From Clostridiaceae bacterium (GTDB lineage Bacteria; Bacillota; Clostridia; Oscillospirales; Acutalibacteraceae), in contig JAEEHZ010000131.1 in NCBI GenBank assembly GCA_016281115.1, forward strand, positions 1 to 21,785: a DNA stretch of 21,785 bases, given 5' to 3'. Below are positions 8,575 through 15,874 of this stretch, piece after piece (the stretch's first letter is position 1; each line of letters starts with the position of its first letter). Both the position numbers and the translations under genes were made by a program. The notes under the pieces are model-generated. The model was not told where the DNA came from. It saw only the letters and a program-made list of their open reading frames with translations, and did not search any database.

Positions 8575-9108
8575 ATGGCGATTTTATTTGATAACAAATA
8601 CAGGAAAATAACTCGCTCGGTAAACGACTATGTTAACGACAGGACGGATGTGTTTATGTCGGTATACGACGGAACGGAAACGAGAGAAAAGGAAAAGATA
8701 ATATCTGAACCCATAAAACTCTTTCGTGCGGCTGTAACGGGATATCTTAACGACAAATATTCGGAAGTCGAAAGAATGATAACCGCCGTTTGTCCATTGG
8801 AAGAAATATCCGACAGAGAGGTTTTTCTAGACGAACATCCTGAAATAAAAACCGCAATAGAAGAGTTCGAGAGCATAAGAGACGAAGGACTAAAACTTAC
8901 GGATAAGATGACTATCTTTGATATCGACAAGAACAATCTTCAGTATCTAGAACTGTGGCAAAGCCTTGGACTTACCGATGATATGCTGAATAAAATAGGC
9001 TATCTTGGAGAAGAGTGGCAGTCGCTTGATGGACAGGTAGAACCGAACCTTACTACTTTATACGGTGAAATAAAAAAGCATATAGCGAGTGAGGTGGAGG
9101 ATGTCTAA
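8575..9108 (+). CDS. Phage protein of unknown function, acidic, between two fibre genes
   Basis: This 177-residue, strongly charged, mostly helical protein is not recognised. I chose ATG 8575 because GAGGT at 8562-8566 lies 8 bases before it; an upstream in-frame ATG at 8560 has no ribosome site and sits inside the previous gene. It starts AILFDNKYRKITRSVNDYV and has helical pieces VFLDEHPEIKTAIEEFESI and GLTDDMLNKIGYLGEEW. It has only one cysteine and no membrane segment. Lying between a fibre and a glycine-rich tip gene, it could be a fibre chaperone or a structural spacer. That is a guess from position. The stop overlaps the next start (TAATG). Confidence 0.6.
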   Translation: MAILFDNKYRKITRSVNDYVNDRTDVFMSVYDGTETREKEKIISEPIKLFRAAVTGYLNDKYSEVERMITAVCPLEEISDREVFLDEHPEIKTAIEEFESIRDEGLKLTDKMTIFDIDKNNLQYLELWQSLGLTDDMLNKIGYLGEEWQSLDGQVEPNLTTLYGEIKKHIASEVEDV

Positions 9109-10193
9109 TGGCGGGAAAGATTACTTTAAACGGGGTTGATGTAAAAACCTATCTTGGTAGCCGATATACGACTAGCGGAACGAGAACTTGTCAGACAAAT
9201 CTGAACGACCATGTGCCTACCTTTTCAAGTGGTTCGTCTTACTATCCTACGGGATGGATGCACGATGCATTTGAGGGACATGTCACCCATAATGATGAAC
9301 CATTAACGGTAGCACCGCACGGAACGAGACCCGTGAAAGATTCTGTAAATGGAACGACATTTGTGGGAACGACAAAGTATCTCAACAATGTTAACGGCAA
9401 ATTGTATCTGTCGGATAGTGCTAACTCTGCTACGGGATGGAACTTACTTACGAGCAAAGAAAGGCAAAAAATTTGCGTTATAAACTGTCTTTTCTATGCG
9501 GCAGGCGGTAAAGGTGGTGGCGGCGCTTACTGGTTTTTAGCAGGAAACTGGGGCGGTGTCGGTGGCGGTGGTGCTGCTCAAGCACTTTACACATTCGTTA
9601 TAGAGAACAACAAATACCTAAAGATAGTAACCGACAGCGATAGCGATAAAACGGGCAGACTTAATAATTCCAGCGATGAGACATTTAAAGCGCCTGACCT
9701 AAAGATATATTCGAGCACAGGAACGCTTATATGTACTGTTGGTGGTGGCTACAGCGGAACTTCTAATCATCCCAGATGGCACCAGGATGATTATGCCCGT
9801 GGTGTTATGTCATACTCAAGATCCAAGGTTGAATCTGGCGGTGTGACATTTCTATTACAGAGATATGCAAACGGAACTTACAAGGTTTATAACGGAAATA
9901 GCGGTAATAATAGTTATTTAAGTTTTGCATGTCAAAGTCCTTATTGGGGAAACCCAGAAGGAGTTCAGGTCGCCTCATATCAAAACAATGGCGGTTCGGG
10001 TGCAGGTGAAAGCCAAGGTCATGGGAGTGGCGGTGGTGCAAGTCACTACTATGGCGGTGCAGGTGGAGACACAGGGAGCGGATCTGATGGTGGCTACGGT
10101 CAAAGTGGCGGTGGCGGCGGTGGTTCGGGATCGCCCGCTGGCGGTGCAAACGGTGGCGATGGAACACCGTGCGGTTTAGTTTTTTATTATTAG
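9108..10193 (+). CDS. Glycine-rich receptor-binding tip/adhesin
   Basis: This 361-residue protein starts at an ATG overlapping the previous stop, with GGTGGAGG at 9093-9100. Residues about 1-120 are a Thr/Ser/Asn-rich beta region (SKERQKICVINCLFYAAGG at its end). Two glycine-dense zones follow: about 132-155 (GGKGGGGAYW, GGVGGGG) and about 293-356 (GHGSGGGAS, GGAGGDTGSG, GQSGGGGGGSG). It ends in CGLVFYY. Spaced polyglycine runs of this kind form polyglycine-II helix sandwiches in some phage adhesins, such as the T-even-type gp38. Variable loops between them read host receptors. I infer a host-range determinant. It could instead be a structural glycine-rich decoration. The protein is very likely real and expressed within the tail operon. 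Confidence 0.72.
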   Translation: MAGKITLNGVDVKTYLGSRYTTSGTRTCQTNLNDHVPTFSSGSSYYPTGWMHDAFEGHVTHNDEPLTVAPHGTRPVKDSVNGTTFVGTTKYLNNVNGKLYLSDSANSATGWNLLTSKERQKICVINCLFYAAGGKGGGGAYWFLAGNWGGVGGGGAAQALYTFVIENNKYLKIVTDSDSDKTGRLNNSSDETFKAPDLKIYSSTGTLICTVGGGYSGTSNHPRWHQDDYARGVMSYSRSKVESGGVTFLLQRYANGTYKVYNGNSGNNSYLSFACQSPYWGNPEGVQVASYQNNGGSGAGESQGHGSGGGASHYYGGAGGDTGSGSDGGYGQSGGGGGGSGSPAGGANGGDGTPCGLVFYY

Positions 10194-10202
10194 GAGGGCA
10201 AT

Positions 10203-10499
10203 ATGACAGCAATTATTATAAGCATTTGTTCATCGGTGGTAAGCGGAATGGTGCTGTATTTTCTTAAGCGGTTCTTCAATAAACGCGAACAAAAGCAAGC
10301 GGAATATGAAAGGAAGAAAGCGGAAGAGAATCGGCTTATTCTTAAAAGCATAGACGCTATAGGTAAATTGACCTATGCCGATGCAATCGCAATCCGAGAC
10401 GGAAAGACCAACGGAGAAATGAAAGCGGCAATCAAAGCATATAAGGAAGCCGATGCACAGATGTACGATTACCTTGTTAAACAGTCAAGTGGGGAGTAG
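10203..10499 (+). CDS. Small membrane-anchored phage protein with helical tail
   Basis: A 98-residue protein with AGGAGG at 10192-10197 before the ATG. One N-terminal hydrophobic segment (IIISICSSVVSGMVLYFL, residues 4-21) is followed by basic residues (KRFFNKREQKQ), which suggests the N-terminus is outside and the tail is in the cytoplasm. Residues 25-60 form a charged helix likely to be a coiled coil. The end has YADAIAIRDGKTNGEMK. Small proteins of this type occur among lysis and tail-fibre genes of Firmicute phages. The function is unknown. A lysis accessory role is possible, because a holin lies about 1 kb downstream. Confidence 0.65.
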   Translation: MTAIIISICSSVVSGMVLYFLKRFFNKREQKQAEYERKKAEENRLILKSIDAIGKLTYADAIAIRDGKTNGEMKAAIKAYKEADAQMYDYLVKQSSGE

Positions 10500-10501
10500 A
10501 T

Positions 10502-10861
10502 ATGGAATTAAACATTACAGCAAAGAAAAGTCCGAGAATAGAAGACGGCAAAATCTTTTGGTATGAGGGCGACACTTTTTCGATAGAGTGGACCATAACT
10601 TTGACCGATGAAACCACTCATGAAGAGATAGATTTGTCACCGTTGGATACAGTCCTTTTCAAATTTTCCAACGCTTTCAAAAACATTGTTTACGAATGCG
10701 AGTGCGAGGTTGAAGAAGACGGAAAAGTAATTCTTGAAATACCGAAAGCTGTATCGGAAAAGTTTACAGTCGGCACTTATACCTATTCGATAAAGTATAA
10801 GGGCGAAGACATAATTACGATAGCGGCAAACGGAATAGTGGAGGTGGAAGCATGTCAGTAG
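10502..10861 (+). CDS. BppU-like Ig-domain baseplate protein
   Basis: This 119-residue beta-rich protein starts at an ATG two bases after the previous stop; GGGGAG at 10491-10496 is the ribosome site. It resembles the gene at 6010: a 'GD.F.(I/F)..T(I/L)TL' strand near the beginning, then 'F.VGTYTYSIKYKGEDIIT' near the end. These match in order and spacing but are only partly identical. Both are likely N-terminal adaptor domains that attach receptor-binding parts to the tail tip. The stop overlaps the next start (ATG at 10852), so the two are coupled. Confidence 0.55.
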   Translation: MELNITAKKSPRIEDGKIFWYEGDTFSIEWTITLTDETTHEEIDLSPLDTVLFKFSNAFKNIVYECECEVEEDGKVILEIPKAVSEKFTVGTYTYSIKYKGEDIITIAANGIVEVEACQ

Positions 10862-11109
10862 GTGCAAAAACGAGAAACATAAGTGCGGCGGTGGTCGCAG
10901 AGTTAAAACTCACAGTTCCGCAAAAGTTTGAGGTGCATTTAGAAGACCAAGAAAATCCGCATAATGTTACGGCTGAACAGGTGGGTGCATACACAAAGAC
11001 GGAGATGGACAATAAACTCGCCGAGTGTGTAAAACTGACCGATATCTATGTGGACGCGCAAAACTACTTATGCATTAACACGGAGAGAATAAGCGATGGG
11101 CAGGATTGA
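10852..11109 (+). CDS. Short fibre/connector protein with NPHNVT motif
   Basis: An 85-residue protein with GGAGGTGG at 10840-10847. It contains ENPHNVTAEQVGAYTKTEMD (residues about 35-54). This 'NPH.VT..QVG' signature is common at the shaft of phage fibres, where it marks a turn into a coiled coil. Residues 1-33 include TVPQKFEVHLEDQ. The protein is too short to be a full fibre, so it is likely a connector or a piece of a split fibre. Neighbours on both sides overlap it (by 10 and 14 bases), showing tight translational coupling. Confidence 0.6.
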   Translation: MSVGAKTRNISAAVVAELKLTVPQKFEVHLEDQENPHNVTAEQVGAYTKTEMDNKLAECVKLTDIYVDAQNYLCINTERISDGQD

Positions 11110-11497
11110 TTTGAACTCATTAAACGGAGTTAAGTTTAACGGCGTAGAAGTGGACGGCTTAAAGATTAATGGGGTCACGGTGGTTGCGGCCGAGTATCCT
11201 ATAACTTATATTCCGACAACTGGGAGTTCACAGTATAGAACATGGGCAGACTGGGGTTTTCTCTTAAAACCGAACGGGAACTATCCTACGAGTTATAAGT
11301 CAAGTGTCGGTGCAACGATAGATACACCATACACTTCGGAAAGAAGTAAGCCGAACAATGGTGGGAGTTTTAGGTTTTATGGCTATTTTAAGGACTTAAC
11401 CTGCACGGAATCGTTCAACGGAATAATTCCACCCGGAACAAAAGGCGAGTTTGTAATATATGCAAAAATCAAAATGACGGCAACACCGTTTTATTAA
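11096..11497 (+). CDS. Small tail-tip protein
   Basis: This 133-residue protein starts inside the previous gene (14-base overlap) with GGAGAG at 11081-11086 upstream. The N-terminus repeats a short beta unit: LNGVKFNGVEVDGLKINGV. The remainder is rich in Tyr, Ser, Pro and Gly (TYIPTTGSSQYRTWADWG, IIPPGTKGEFVIYAKI) and looks like a compact beta sandwich that may be a terminal tip. It is the last structural gene before the holin. No database family was assigned. Confidence 0.55.
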   Translation: MGRIDLNSLNGVKFNGVEVDGLKINGVTVVAAEYPITYIPTTGSSQYRTWADWGFLLKPNGNYPTSYKSSVGATIDTPYTSERSKPNNGGSFRFYGYFKDLTCTESFNGIIPPGTKGEFVIYAKIKMTATPFY

Positions 11498-11516
11498 AAA
11501 ATAGGAGGAAAAGAAA

Positions 11517-11819
11517 ATGGAACAGTATTTGGAACTTATTAGTGTACCTGCGATAGCAACGGTGGTATACTGGATCGTCAATGTATTAAAGACGGCGGTC
11601 GGCGAGAAGGAAACTTTCAAAAAGTTTATTCCTTTGATATCGGCGGGTCTCGGTGTGATTTGCGGAATCATATGTTTCTTCGCATTTCCTACGATTATCC
11701 CGGCGCAGAACATTTGGGTAGCGATAGTGCTTGGCGGTGCTAGTGGTCTTACGGCTACGGGTACTAACCAGGTTATAAAGCAATTGTCGAAAGGGGAGAA
11801 AGACAATGAAGGGAAGTAA
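11517..11819 (+). CDS. Holin
   Basis: A 100-residue protein with a strong ribosome site (AGGAGGA, 11503-11509). Two hydrophobic segments are visible: about 8-26 (ISVPAIATVVYWIVNVLK) and about 40-65 (IPLISAGLGVICGIICFFAF), with a third shorter one around 68-82 (IWVAIVLGGASGL). The tail is charged (KQLSKGEKDNEGK). The phrase ATGTNQVIKQL is typical of a Firmicute phage holin family, of the Dp-1-like kind as I remember it. Holins permeabilise the inner membrane at lysis. Its usual partner, an endolysin, is not found next to it. A role as another small membrane protein is the main alternative. Confidence 0.75.
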   Translation: MEQYLELISVPAIATVVYWIVNVLKTAVGEKETFKKFIPLISAGLGVICGIICFFAFPTIIPAQNIWVAIVLGGASGLTATGTNQVIKQLSKGEKDNEGK

Positions 11820-11937
11820 GGAATTAAAGTTAGCGTTCGCCAATGCCATAGTCGAAAAACTATGGCTTAAAGGCTTGCTGACTGAAACGCAAAAAAACAA
11901 TATTATCGCTAAAAATTCTTTGACAATTGTTGCATAA
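11806..11937 (+). CDS. SHOCT-like 43-residue protein next to recombinase genes
   Basis: The ATG at 11806 overlaps the holin stop region by 14 bases and is preceded by AAAGGGGAG (11791-11799). The protein reads KGSKELKLAFANAIVEKLWLKGLL, with TETQKNNIIAKN toward the end, and closes at TAA 11935-11937. This resembles the short SHOCT-type helical hairpin ('L.K.L..G.IT.EEY..I') found in small proteins that stand before large serine recombinase genes in Clostridia elements. It may be a recombination directionality factor or an assembly partner. Its function is inferred from context. Although it is in the late operon, it may belong functionally with the recombinases at 12069. Confidence 0.6.
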   Translation: MKGSKELKLAFANAIVEKLWLKGLLTETQKNNIIAKNSLTIVA

Positions 11938-11980
11938 TTACGGCGAATTACTCTGGACTTTTTATTGTGAGCACGGTATA

Positions 11981-12017
11981 TTTGTCCTACCTAGAAATGG
12001 GTAGGACAAAATTTTTT
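11981..12017 (+). terminator. Intrinsic terminator of the late operon
   Basis: An 11-base-pair perfect stem (TTTGTCCTACC at 11981-11991 and GGTAGGACAAA at 12000-12010) with an 8-base loop is followed by six Ts at 12012-12017. It separates the phage late genes from the recombinase pair. Confidence 0.85.
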
Positions 12018-12068
12018 AACCTTGGTTCAAGTCCATACCAAGCAAGAGTGTATTATATAGGAGAGAAT

Positions 12069-13574
12069 ATGGAAACAGCAGTAGCATATATAAGGGTATC
12101 GACAAAGAGTGATGCGCAATTACATAGTTATGATTTCCAACTAGAATATTGGAAAAGATATATCAAAAATAAGCCAGACCAAGAATTCGGTGGAATATAT
12201 GCTGACTATGGCATAAGCGGTAGGACGATGAATAATAGGAAACAACTACTGCGACTGCTTAAGGATGCTAGAGAGGGCAAGTTCAAAGTAATATATGTAA
12301 AATCAGTTTCAAGATTTGCTAGGAATACTGAAGAACTACTAAAGACAGTTCGAGAGCTACGAAATCTTGGAGTAAGAGTATATTTTGAAAAAGAAAACAT
12401 TGACACCTTCGACAAAACGTCGGAGGTGTTTTTAACAATTGCAGCATCCATCGCTGAAAACGACTTAAAGATTTGTTCTGAAAACCAAAAGTGGTCTATA
12501 AGAAAGAAATATGAAAAGGGTTTTATTTCGGTAGGTCCTAAAATACTAGGATATAAGATGGATAAAGAGACGAACACATTGATAGTCGAACCTAGTCAAG
12601 CGGAAACGGTTAGATACATTTATGACCTTTATATGCAAGGGCTAGGGGTAGAACAATTAGCAAAAAGGCTGACACAGGAAGGACGCAAGAATGCATTGGG
12701 TATAGTCAAGTGGTCACGGGGGTCAGTACGTTATGTTCTAACTAACGAAAAATATATAGGCAATTCAATCATGAACAAAACCATAAGCGTGCAAGGGAAA
12801 TGCATAAAGAATAAAGGGCAAGAGAAGAAGTATTTTCTAGAAAAAATACATGAACCGATAATAAGCGATGAACTCTTCGATGCGGTCCAAAAAGAGATGC
12901 ACCGACGCGGAAGCGATAAGTTGCGAGACAGAGTTAACGAAACATATCCGTTTACTGGGATGATAGTCTGTGGGTCTTGCGGGAAAAAGTATATTCATAA
13001 GATAAACAATATAGGTAAACCATATCAGAGTGATATATGGATATGTCATACACAGGCATTTGAGGGAGTCAAAACATGTCCAAATCTACGGATAAAAGAT
13101 GATGTCTTAAAAGCAAAGTTTATAGAGTGCTTTAATGAGTTCGTGTCGGTAAAACAAGATAACGATATGGTTCTTCAATACAAACAAGAGCTAGCCAAGT
13201 GGATAAGCTTGGAAGATGATTTGACAGCGTTAAAAGTGAATCGAATGATATCCCTTGATGACTATAATGTGGAAATAGCAAGGATACGGTCTGCAATAAA
13301 AGACTTAAATGATAAAATCGCTTCTTACGAAATGAGAGGGATTTCAAAGGAAGATTATAACCCCATAACCGAGTTTGACGAAACGAAAGTTCAAAAATTC
13401 GTAGACCATGTCACCATTCTAGATAAAACGGTAAAGTTTACCTTTGTAAATGGCGTGGAAATTAGTCGTGGATATGACAATGGGCGGGCAGGTAATCAAA
13501 AGGGATGGTTAGAAAAAAAGGAAAAAACAAATCACATGGAGGATGTATATGGAAACAGCAAAAAGAGTGGTTAG
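12069..13574 (+). CDS. Large serine recombinase 1 (zinc-ribbon type)
   Basis: This 501-residue recombinase has catalytic Ser11 in YIRVST, and SRFARN (81-86) gives the conserved arginines. The recombinase domain spans about 155-285. A zinc ribbon is visible at Cys301, 304, 326 and 337, then a coiled-coil region at about 385-450. I chose ATG 12069 because AGGAGAG stands just upstream; the longer open frame would begin before the terminator. The usual 'AEQESR' is replaced by AENDLK (129-134), a slight divergence near the active site but not obviously disabling. It probably integrates or excises the phage or a co-resident element. It overlaps the next gene by 26 bases. No -10/-35 pair is convincing upstream. 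Confidence 0.9.
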   Translation: METAVAYIRVSTKSDAQLHSYDFQLEYWKRYIKNKPDQEFGGIYADYGISGRTMNNRKQLLRLLKDAREGKFKVIYVKSVSRFARNTEELLKTVRELRNLGVRVYFEKENIDTFDKTSEVFLTIAASIAENDLKICSENQKWSIRKKYEKGFISVGPKILGYKMDKETNTLIVEPSQAETVRYIYDLYMQGLGVEQLAKRLTQEGRKNALGIVKWSRGSVRYVLTNEKYIGNSIMNKTISVQGKCIKNKGQEKKYFLEKIHEPIISDELFDAVQKEMHRRGSDKLRDRVNETYPFTGMIVCGSCGKKYIHKINNIGKPYQSDIWICHTQAFEGVKTCPNLRIKDDVLKAKFIECFNEFVSVKQDNDMVLQYKQELAKWISLEDDLTALKVNRMISLDDYNVEIARIRSAIKDLNDKIASYEMRGISKEDYNPITEFDETKVQKFVDHVTILDKTVKFTFVNGVEISRGYDNGRAGNQKGWLEKKEKTNHMEDVYGNSKKSG

Positions 13575-15171
13575 GGAAATACCCGCATTATACTTTGGGG
13601 CTATAAAACCAGAGGTGAAAAAGCAACGATTGGGTTATTATGCGAGAGTGAGCACCTTAAACGATGAACAAGAAGATTCATATAAAAACCAAAAAGAGTA
13701 TTTCAGTAGGTTCATAAACAGCAGACCAGACTGGGAACTAGTTGGAGAGTATTCGGACTGGGGCATATCGGGAACAAAAACGGAAGGGCGAAAAGACTTT
13801 AATCGAATGATAGAAGACTGCCGAGCGGGGAAAATCGATAGAATCCTAGTAAAGTCAGTTAGTAGGTTCGCTAGAAACACGGTGGACACCTTAAAGTATG
13901 TAAGGGAACTGAAAGAACTCGGTATAAGCGTATGGTTCGATAATGAAGGCATAGATACCCTAACAACGGGTGGTGATATCCTTATAACTATACTCGCTGC
14001 AATGGCAGAACAGGAAAGCAGAACCATGTCTACGAACATAACATGGGCATACGGGAAACGATTTAAAGATGGCAAGGTTCTTATAAACTATAGACATGTC
14101 CTAGGCTGGGATAAGGAAGAGTTCATCAATGAAGACGGTATAAAAGACTCAAGATATGTGATAGTCGAATCGGAGGCTGAAATCATAAGAAGGATATTCA
14201 AAGAGTATGCGTCAGGAAGAACATTGAAACAAATAAGTGATGACCTAAATAGCGAAGGCAAATTCACGAAAACGGGAAAGGAATGGAGACCTACCAGTAT
14301 AGATAATGTATTAACAAATGAAAAATACACAGGAAACGCAATTCTGGGAAAGACATATAAAGTTGATGTATTATCGCCAAGGCGTAAAAATGACGGACAC
14401 GATAAAAATCACCCATTATTATATGTAGAGAACAGCCACCCTGCAATCATAACGCAAACATTATTTGACATTGTAGCCGCTGAACGAAAACGGCGTATCG
14501 GTTTGAGATGTTCAGTAAATACAGGTGCAGGAAAATATAGCAGTAGGTACGGATTAAGCGGTCTGCTTATATGTGGAGACTGTGGCGGTAAATTCCGTAG
14601 GTTCGGCAGAAGCCTTGCGAGTGGAGAATATGTTCCTACCTGGGTATGTGTCAACCACCAAAAAGATAGAACTAAATGCGAAATGAAACCGCTTAAAGAG
14701 ATTGACATATATGATGGGTATAGGCGAGCTGTAAATGAATTGCTTGGCGACACTAAAGAACTGATGACTATCATAAAGAATAACATAGAAGAAGAGTTCA
14801 AAGCATCACCAAAGGTTGAACTAGAAGAAACCACCGAAGCGATCCACAAAAAGCAAGAACAAATAATTCGGTTATTTAGACAAAAGAGAAACAGCGAAAT
14901 AGACGATGATTATTATACAAACGAATATGCTAGGTTGAGTAAAGAGATTATAGAACTGCAAGCCGAAGAAGAAAGGCTTAAAGACTTAACGACTAAAGCG
15001 GCGATAGAGGAACAACGGCTGTCGGATATACTTGCAATCCTTGACAATGGCGAAATACAACACATGGATAATGACATCATGAGAAAGCTGATAGAGGCAA
15101 TACGAGTAATCGATAAACACACCATAGAGTTCCAGTTTAAGTGTGGAGTGAATATAGCAGAAAGGATATAA
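13549..15171 (+). CDS. Large serine recombinase 2 (zinc-ribbon type)
   Basis: This 540-residue protein begins at ATG 13549 (GGAGGA at 13538-13543, 5 bases before); the in-frame ATG at 13543 lies on the ribosome site. Catalytic Ser35 is in YYARVST, SRFARN is at 105-110 and AEQESR at 153-158. The recombinase domain is about 185-320 and the zinc ribbon uses Cys342, 345, 367 and 377. A long charged coiled coil follows at about 425-500, as in phage integrases where it controls synapsis. It overlaps recombinase 1, so the pair is translated together. They may act as a heteromer or in alternate directions. A terminator follows within 10 bases. Confidence 0.92.
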   Translation: METAKRVVREIPALYFGAIKPEVKKQRLGYYARVSTLNDEQEDSYKNQKEYFSRFINSRPDWELVGEYSDWGISGTKTEGRKDFNRMIEDCRAGKIDRILVKSVSRFARNTVDTLKYVRELKELGISVWFDNEGIDTLTTGGDILITILAAMAEQESRTMSTNITWAYGKRFKDGKVLINYRHVLGWDKEEFINEDGIKDSRYVIVESEAEIIRRIFKEYASGRTLKQISDDLNSEGKFTKTGKEWRPTSIDNVLTNEKYTGNAILGKTYKVDVLSPRRKNDGHDKNHPLLYVENSHPAIITQTLFDIVAAERKRRIGLRCSVNTGAGKYSSRYGLSGLLICGDCGGKFRRFGRSLASGEYVPTWVCVNHQKDRTKCEMKPLKEIDIYDGYRRAVNELLGDTKELMTIIKNNIEEEFKASPKVELEETTEAIHKKQEQIIRLFRQKRNSEIDDDYYTNEYARLSKEIIELQAEEERLKDLTTKAAIEEQRLSDILAILDNGEIQHMDNDIMRKLIEAIRVIDKHTIEFQFKCGVNIAERI

Positions 15172-15177
15172 AAATGA

Positions 15178-15211
15178 GACCACTACCCCGAAAGGTAGTG
15201 GTCTTTTTTTT
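15178..15211 (+). terminator. Intrinsic terminator after the recombinase pair
   Basis: A 10-base-pair perfect stem (GACCACTACC at 15178-15187 and GGTAGTGGTC at 15194-15203) with a CCGAAA loop is followed by eight Ts (15204-15211). It is a strong intrinsic terminator. Confidence 0.93.
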
Positions 15212-15215
15212 GTCA

Positions 15216-15279
15216 GTTTAAGGTTGCAAAAATGGAGGGCAAGAGTGCAGGATTTTTAAAAACTGCGTGCAACCTTAAA
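15216..15279. repeat. Inverted repeat with AAGGTTGCAA motif, left edge of cassette
   Basis: TTTAAGGTTGCA at 15217-15228 pairs perfectly with TGCAACCTTAAA at 15268-15279 over 12 bases, with a 39-base gap. It starts 5 bases after the terminator and precedes the cassette with recombinase 3. Related arms occur at 19786-19821, 20294-20328 and 20361-20371. It may be a recombinase or accessory-protein site, or a boundary of the cassette. Confidence 0.75.
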
Positions 15280-15306
15280 AGACGTAAAATTGTTAGAAAA
15301 ACGACT

Positions 15307-15332
15307 AAAAAACGGTCAAAAAGTGCCGTTTT
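15307..15332 (-). terminator. Minus-strand terminator behind the regulator (second of two)
   Basis: AAAACGG at 15309-15315 pairs with CCGTTTT at 15326-15332 (7 base pairs, 10-base loop). Read on the minus strand it ends in six Ts (15312 to 15307). It backs up the larger terminator next to it. Confidence 0.6.
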
Positions 15333-15336
15333 CAGC

Positions 15337-15391
15337 AAAAAAGCGAGTTAAGGATGCAAGAATTCGGGATGTATCATCTACTCGCTTTTTT
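15337..15391 (-). terminator. Minus-strand terminator overlapping the end of the regulator gene
   Basis: AAAAAAGCGAGT at 15337-15348 pairs over 12 bases with ACTCGCTTTTTT at 15380-15391, with a 31-base loop. On the minus strand the 5' arm includes the last codons and stop of the regulator gene, and the 3' arm ends in a T run. The long loop makes it less certain than a compact hairpin. Confidence 0.6.
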
Positions 15392-15710
15392 CCAACAATT
15401 TTATGAGTTCAATAATTATTTTTTGACCTTGTTCAGATATATTTTTCAAGTTTGTGACAACATAATATGCTTCGGTAGATAAGCCGTCTTCCAAAAAAAA
15501 GAATTCATATAGGGAGATACCCAAAGCATCACATATTGAGCACAAGTTCTTAAAACGAGGCAGAAAATTCTTACGACGCATTTCGTAAAGGCTTGCGGCT
15601 GATGATTCTGTATCCAGTGAGAGAGAATTGAAACTTCGTCCTTGTTTCTTTAAAAGAGTGTCAAGCCTATTATAAAAATTTTCTGCAGTCCAAAAATCAA
15701 GATTGCTCAT
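15378..15710 (-). CDS. XRE-family (Cro/CI-type) transcriptional regulator
   Basis: This 110-residue protein has an AGGAGG site 7 bases before its ATG at 15710; a longer in-frame start eight codons upstream would place the start before that site. Residues about 10-72 form the usual five-helix XRE domain: NRLDTLLKKQGRSFNSLS, then AASLYEMRRKNFLPRFKNL, then ICDALGISLYEFF. The C-terminal third (NISEQGQKIIIELIKLLEKSE) is a helical dimerisation tail. It is transcribed away from the ATPase operon, and its promoter shares the intergenic region with it. The likely role is repression of the divergent cassette genes and of itself. It also carries the cassette's only clear regulatory protein signature. 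Confidence 0.85.
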   Translation of the reverse strand: MSNLDFWTAENFYNRLDTLLKKQGRSFNSLSLDTESSAASLYEMRRKNFLPRFKNLCSICDALGISLYEFFFLEDGLSTEAYYVVTNLKNISEQGQKIIIELIKLLEKSE

Positions 15711-15757
15711 ACAAACACCTCCTTCGCCCTCCATTAAAGGTGTTGTATGTTAGCGTA

Positions 15758-15786
15758 ATTATAGAATAATAACAAGTAATTTTCAA
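15758..15786 (-). promoter_or_regulatory. Sigma-70-type promoter of the regulator gene
   Basis: On the minus strand TTGAAA (15786-15781) and TATAAT (15763-15758) are exactly 17 bases apart. Transcription would start around 15750, about 40 bases before the ATG. Confidence 0.75.
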
Positions 15787-15795
15787 CGAAATTAC
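15776..15795. promoter_or_regulatory. Candidate operator over the regulator's -35 box
   Basis: GTAATTT at 15776-15782 and AAATTAC at 15789-15795 form a 7-base inverted repeat with a 6-base centre. It covers the minus-strand -35 box, suggesting autoregulation. A second palindrome, AACTAGTT (15829-15836), lies between the two promoters and may be another site. Confidence 0.5.
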
Positions 15796-15868
15796 AAACT
15801 TCTTTGGATTTTATGGGTGAAAACTACAAACTAGTTGTTATATGTTTAATTTTTAAATATGTTAAAAT

Positions 15869-15874
15869 TATAAT
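15869..15874 (+). promoter_or_regulatory. -10 box for the ATPase-recombinase operon
   Basis: TATAAT sits 20 bases before the ATG at 15895. The region 17-19 bases upstream (TTTAAT) is a weak -35, so the promoter may need activation or may be weak. GGGGGT at 15884-15889 is the ribosome site. Confidence 0.5.

Noticed and set aside
9805..10212. Minus-strand 135-codon frame rich in His and Arg
   Set aside because: It is the complement of the glycine-rich adhesin codons (GGT/GGC) and has no start signal.
12018..12045. GGTTCAAGTCC, like a tRNA T-arm
   Set aside because: The flanks do not form the five-base T-stem (CTTGG against CCATA) and there is no anticodon arm or acceptor stem upstream. It might be a tRNA-derived attachment site, but nothing supports that.
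11967..12068. Upstream extension of recombinase 1
   Set aside because: This in-frame stretch contains the terminator hairpin. ATG 12069 has a proper ribosome site and begins at the usual distance before the catalytic serine.
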